Origin: Polytrichum commune | Taxonomy: Eukaryota; Streptophyta; Polytrichopsida; Polytrichales; Polytrichaceae | Assembly: GCA_950295325.1 (NCBI GenBank) | Contig: OX485807.1 | Span: forward strand, 250,501 to 314,500 | DNA: 64,000 bases | Direction of reading: 5' to 3' | Shown here: positions 60,380 to 64,000 of the stretch, in pieces | Layout of the letters: each line of letters begins with the position of its first letter | Numbering within the stretch: position 1 is the first letter of the stretch | Notes under the pieces: generated by a model | Databases searched by the model: none | Seen by the model: only the letters and a program-made list of their open reading frames with translations | Told to the model about the DNA's origin: nothing | Translations under genes and position numbers: made by a program

Positions 60380-60560
60380 TGCAATGCAATGACCGCTATG
60401 GTATTTGTGTTGGCATCTCCTATGTGTTTTCATTATAACATTGTTTGCAATGATATTACTTTGTTATGGTCTCCTATGTGTTTTCTTCATAACTCTATTT
60501 GCAGTGGTATTATTGTTTGCATCCTTCTTTGTTTCCATGTTTTCCCTCAACACTCGTCAA
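60380..60560 (+). repeat. Short tandem repeat, about 54-bp period
   Basis: CTCCTATGTGTTTTC recurs at 60417 and 60471, each followed by TTATAACATTG/TTCATAACTCTA and TTTGCAATGATATTAC/TTTGCAGTGGTATTAT; a third, weaker unit ends near 60556. Confidence 0.55.
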
Positions 60561-62874
60561 TTGCGTTAGGAAGTAGATTAGCTTTTATTACTTAAAAGAA
60601 ATATAAAGTACAAAAAATTGCAGTGACTTGGACAATATAAGTAATGAAAGGGTGCAAACAAATGGGCCATTTTTGAAATTTAAGTAATTATAGGGAGGAT
60701 TTAATTCAGCCCTTGAAGGTAAATAGCCCCAAAACAAAAAACTCCCAGCCGCACGTGGTGCACAAAAATGCCTTAGAGTGATCCACCCGTGAAAAATTTG
60801 CACATTCTCCATCTGATATGTGCCATCATACATCTTGCTATATACATTGGCCAAAAGGAGGTAAAGGGCTATAGTCAGATAATTTGGCCAAAAGGAGAAA
60901 AATCAATTTTAGTTATAGAAGACTCAGAATCCTAAAAAGATGATTGCACTGTAATTTCAAGTTACACTAAAAATGATTAATTAATACAAAACTATTGACT
61001 ACACCAAAGCACCCTTCACTTTGGTAAAGAGACAAAAATGAGATACTAATGCAAGACAATTAACTATGGATGTGCCTATGGATATGCTTGAGCACCGCAT
61101 TTGGTTTCATTAAAATAACTCACTGCCAAACTATCGCCTAGGTAATTGAGGCATGGTGAGTGACTATCATAATTGCATGTACCAACATTAAGAGATATTA
61201 AAGTCTTTATCCCTAAACCTCAACCTAATTATTAGTTAATTTTGAAAGTAAAGTGAAATAACCTTGTGTTTTCCCTAAATAAACATATGTAAGACATCTA
61301 GATGATACAAAAATCACCTTTTAAGTATCCCATGAGCATCTTAGTGGATTTGTTTGTAACCAAAATTCTAAACTACATTTTGGCACCACTAATGGGGAAG
61401 GTTTCAATCGATTTAAGTCTAGATATGTAGTTGAGTTAGAAAATACTGATAGGCTTGGATCTTGAGTGAGGAACTTCAGTTGATAGCATGTGAAAATGTT
61501 TGTGATCCACAACTACCTCCCAATGGCTATGCACTCCCCATTACAAACCCACAATCCAACCCTAACAAGTAACACCCTTCAACAAATTCAAATAACTTAC
61601 AATGCACCAATGGCTCATTCTATTTGTTTTATGTACTATCTATGCTTACATCACTCATCGTATAACCAACCACAACATCCTCAAAAAACCCAACACATCT
61701 ATAGTTTCTCTCACTCTCGTTAGCCTTTTGATCCTCAAAACACTGTAAATCAATGAAACATAGGTACGCTCAATCACAAAAAATTCCAAAACCACACATA
61801 ATATATATCACACAACCAACCACATACCCATACTAATCAAAACTCATATATATCGTCACATTTCTAAGTCTCCCCCACAATAAAAATTACCCATAGCACG
61901 AGCCCTCATGAATAACATGACCTCTGCCAATCCCAACCCACATTGACACATCACACCCACACATCACATATCATACATATTATCACCCTGCATGCCTCCT
62001 CACACATGTCTACCTTGCACACCCACCCCCACAAGTCATAACCTCACCTATAAAGCACAACCCTAATCATAATATTAGATTGCTCGTAGTCATAGGAATG
62101 TAATACTAAAGGGAATTGTACAAAATAGAAGATTAGATTGTTTGTAGTCAATAAAAATCCAAAACCCTAGTTAACAATCAATAAAATGTAATGGAAGAGG
62201 CATGAGAGACAATAAATTTAGAATAATGACACAATGCTTGTCCTAGAAGGATAAGAATTATCCCTTATTGTTTGTATGAACCAAAGAAAAGAAGAAGAAC
62301 TCCGGTCTCAAAAAAGAGGCCGGAGTGAATAGAGTGTATGTTCGTAAAACATCCTTGGCCACACCCAAGGGCAATGGCGTTAGATGTAAAACCACTTCAC
62401 TCCTTGCAGGGAGTATACACTACATTAGTGATTAATAGTCTTTACCGGTAGCCGGTAACATGTGCCTTCAATAGTGGTAGTTATTGTGGCACTACTATGG
62501 GGGTGTCACAACCCTTGCTAGGATAAACCATCTTAATCATTTTCATTTCTAACAAGGGTCACGAGGGCTAACCCTTTGCATTCCGCAATGCCAATGGCTA
62601 GCTCCCCATACCGCGGACCTTATAATTCATAGGAGGGGAACCGATCCTCTTATTTTGCTTTCAGGACTCAACCCTTAATAGGTAACCAATTCTTAGATGT
62701 GGACTTTCATTCATGGAAGGGAAATTCAATCTTATGTTGATCATTGCGTTGCCGGAACAACATTACAACAACCCGAATCATACTAAGCAACTATGCCTTC
62801 ACATTGGGCCAATGCCCATATAGGCCGTGCCGTTTGGCCTCGGGTGAAGGAGGCCACACCACCTCACCCATATA

Positions 62875-63466
62875 AGGGCCACTTCACACACAAGGCTGAA
62901 GGCCCTTGACCATGGCAATGTAAGAGCTCTCATTGGTCGAAAAGGCGGAGACCGTCCAAGTTCACTTCACACTAGGAGGTGAAGGCCTAAAGGCCCAAAG
63001 AAAAGTTCGTGGATGAAAAGTCTACATGGAGTCCTACATGGCTAGTTGTGGATAAGGGTGCATGGTCTACCGGAATTTGCGTCAGACCCACCTCTAAGAG
63101 GTGGGCTTGACGCAAATTCCGGGAGACCATGACTTTTTTAATATTTTTTCCAGCAGGACATATTTCAGGACAGACTGCATGGCAGATTCCAGGACATATT
63201 CCAGGACAGACAAACACCACCAAGTAGTTATCTTAAATTAATAAACTTGGAGACATATTATATTAAACCAAATCCTCCCCTCTTTTTCCGCCAACAAAAT
63301 ATGCAATGGTCCCGCAACATGGTTCATTCTCACTTCACACTATGCTTGAGGGCCAAAGACTACATAAAATGGCTTTCCCAACACCCATGGTACGGCCTTT
63401 GGATGAGAGTCAAGGGTCCTCACCATTACAAGGTCACGGCTCTTGGCTCATGTGTGAAGTGGCCCT
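62875..63466. repeat. Foldback region with inverted arms around the hairpin
   Basis: AGGGCCACTTCACACA (62875-62890) is exactly inverted at 63451-63466, and neighbouring sequence on the inner side of both arms remains loosely similar. A related CACTTCACACTA occurs in direct orientation at about 62963 and 63331. Confidence 0.5.
63061..63131. repeat. 71-bp near-perfect hairpin
   Basis: Left arm 63061-63095 (CATGGTCTACCGGAATTTGC then GTCAGACCCACCTCT), one-base loop, right arm 63097-63131. The arms differ at three positions. The hairpin could form a cruciform or an RNA stem. Confidence 0.9.
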
Positions 63467-64000
63467 AAGCCTCAAGGACTTTTGGCAAGGCCCCTACCCC
63501 ACCGTCAAGAAACATTTTGTCTCTCTATCAAGAGTTGGGGCCAAGTAAATATTTTCCCTTAGCCGATGGGGCTAGAAGGCTCTAGCAGCTTTAAAACATC
63601 ATAATTTCCTTGTATGATGTCTGATGCTAACAAGCAACCATTCCATCGTCATCTACAATTTACGCAGATGCCGATGGGCTACCCACTTGCCCAATTTAGA
63701 CAAATGGAAAGGAAGTTATGCATGTTCAGACCTTGGCAATCCCGAGAGCCACTCCTAGGCCACTTATGTACCAGGGCGCTGTCCCAGGACAATGCTTCAC
63801 TCCAATTGCCATATCTCCTAGCTTACACCTCCGATTGAGGTGTTCTTGAGCATTTTAGAATTCATATGCCATAAGCTAGTTATAGATTATAGCTTTACCC
63901 TCATGTTTCCTAGTCTCCGTGGGTAGGAGGCGTTCCCAACGCCCGGGGCCGTCACCCTCACTAGGATCACTTGGGCCCTCTCCGGGGTCCCGCTTGTACC

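Larger units (their letters stand above)
59276..64000. other. AT-rich intergenic DNA to the right edge
   Basis: No gene identified. 61.5-62.1 kb is strongly CA/AC-rich. From about 62280 the composition becomes GC-richer with many short inverted and direct repeats (GGCC, GAAGG, CACTTCACAC), a strong hairpin at 63061-63131, and a very GC-rich last 100 bases that may enter another element or gene beyond the window. Confidence 0.45.

Noticed and set aside
1-64000. CRISPR arrays, bacterial operons, organellar insertions, rRNA genes
   Set aside because: No regularly spaced identical repeats, no Shine-Dalgarno-led gene strings, and no organellar or rRNA sequence recognised.

Overview
The window is nuclear DNA of a land plant. 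Four well-supported genes have many short exons, plant-type splice sites and plant-specific family members: a mitochondrial ribosomal protein uS9 with a spliced-on presequence, the cytosolic phenylalanyl-tRNA synthetase alpha subunit, a DELLA-clade GRAS regulator, and a BRN1/2-type CELF/Bruno RNA-binding protein. The rest is AT-rich DNA full of dispersed and tandem repeats. The DELLA-like protein has a degenerate N-terminus and a GRAS domain split by an intron, and the spacing between genes is large. This fits a non-seed plant (bryophyte, lycophyte or fern) better than a compact angiosperm genome, but the species cannot be fixed from the sequence. No bacterial, organellar, viral or CRISPR features were seen.

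Layout. 1-966 (-): 3' part of an open frame for an acidic protein of unknown function, running off the left edge. 7,644-10,479 (+): RPS9M, 4 exons, 261 aa. 14,183-19,336 (+): PheRS alpha, 18 exons, 494 aa. 19.3-31.5 kb: gene desert with several repeat families. 31.8-33.2 kb: tandem array. 33,378-35,471 (-): DELLA-like GRAS gene, 2 exons, 520 aa. 35.5-49 kb: repeats, including a tRNA-derived SINE and a 147-bp palindrome, plus one 111-codon orphan frame at 41,550. 49,096-49,694 (-): two exon-like blocks of an unknown gene or pseudogene. 51,113-54,820 (-): BRN1/2-like gene, 9 exons, 417 aa. 54.8-64 kb: 5' leader and promoter of that gene, then repeats with retrotransposon-like debris and a strong hairpin near the right end.

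RPS9M (mitochondrial translation) and PheRS alpha (cytosolic translation) are neighbours on the same strand. Telo-box motifs (AAACCCTAA), typical of plant translation-gene promoters, occur upstream of PheRS alpha and in the leader of the BRN-like gene, with a near-match upstream of RPS9M. No operon-like organisation is expected or seen.

The most unusual points are: (1) intron 1 of RPS9M is made of roughly 260-bp repeats, each carrying a copy of the splice-acceptor context; (2) two introns, one in PheRS alpha and one in the GRAS gene, need a GC donor; (3) short tandem arrays sit inside or beside three of the genes or frames; (4) several non-autonomous repeat families have recognisable termini, including one element with terminal inverted repeats, a direct flanking hexamer and an inverted second copy 34 kb away. 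All exon structures were derived by reading frames and splice sites by eye and comparing with remembered family motifs; no transcript data or searches were available.
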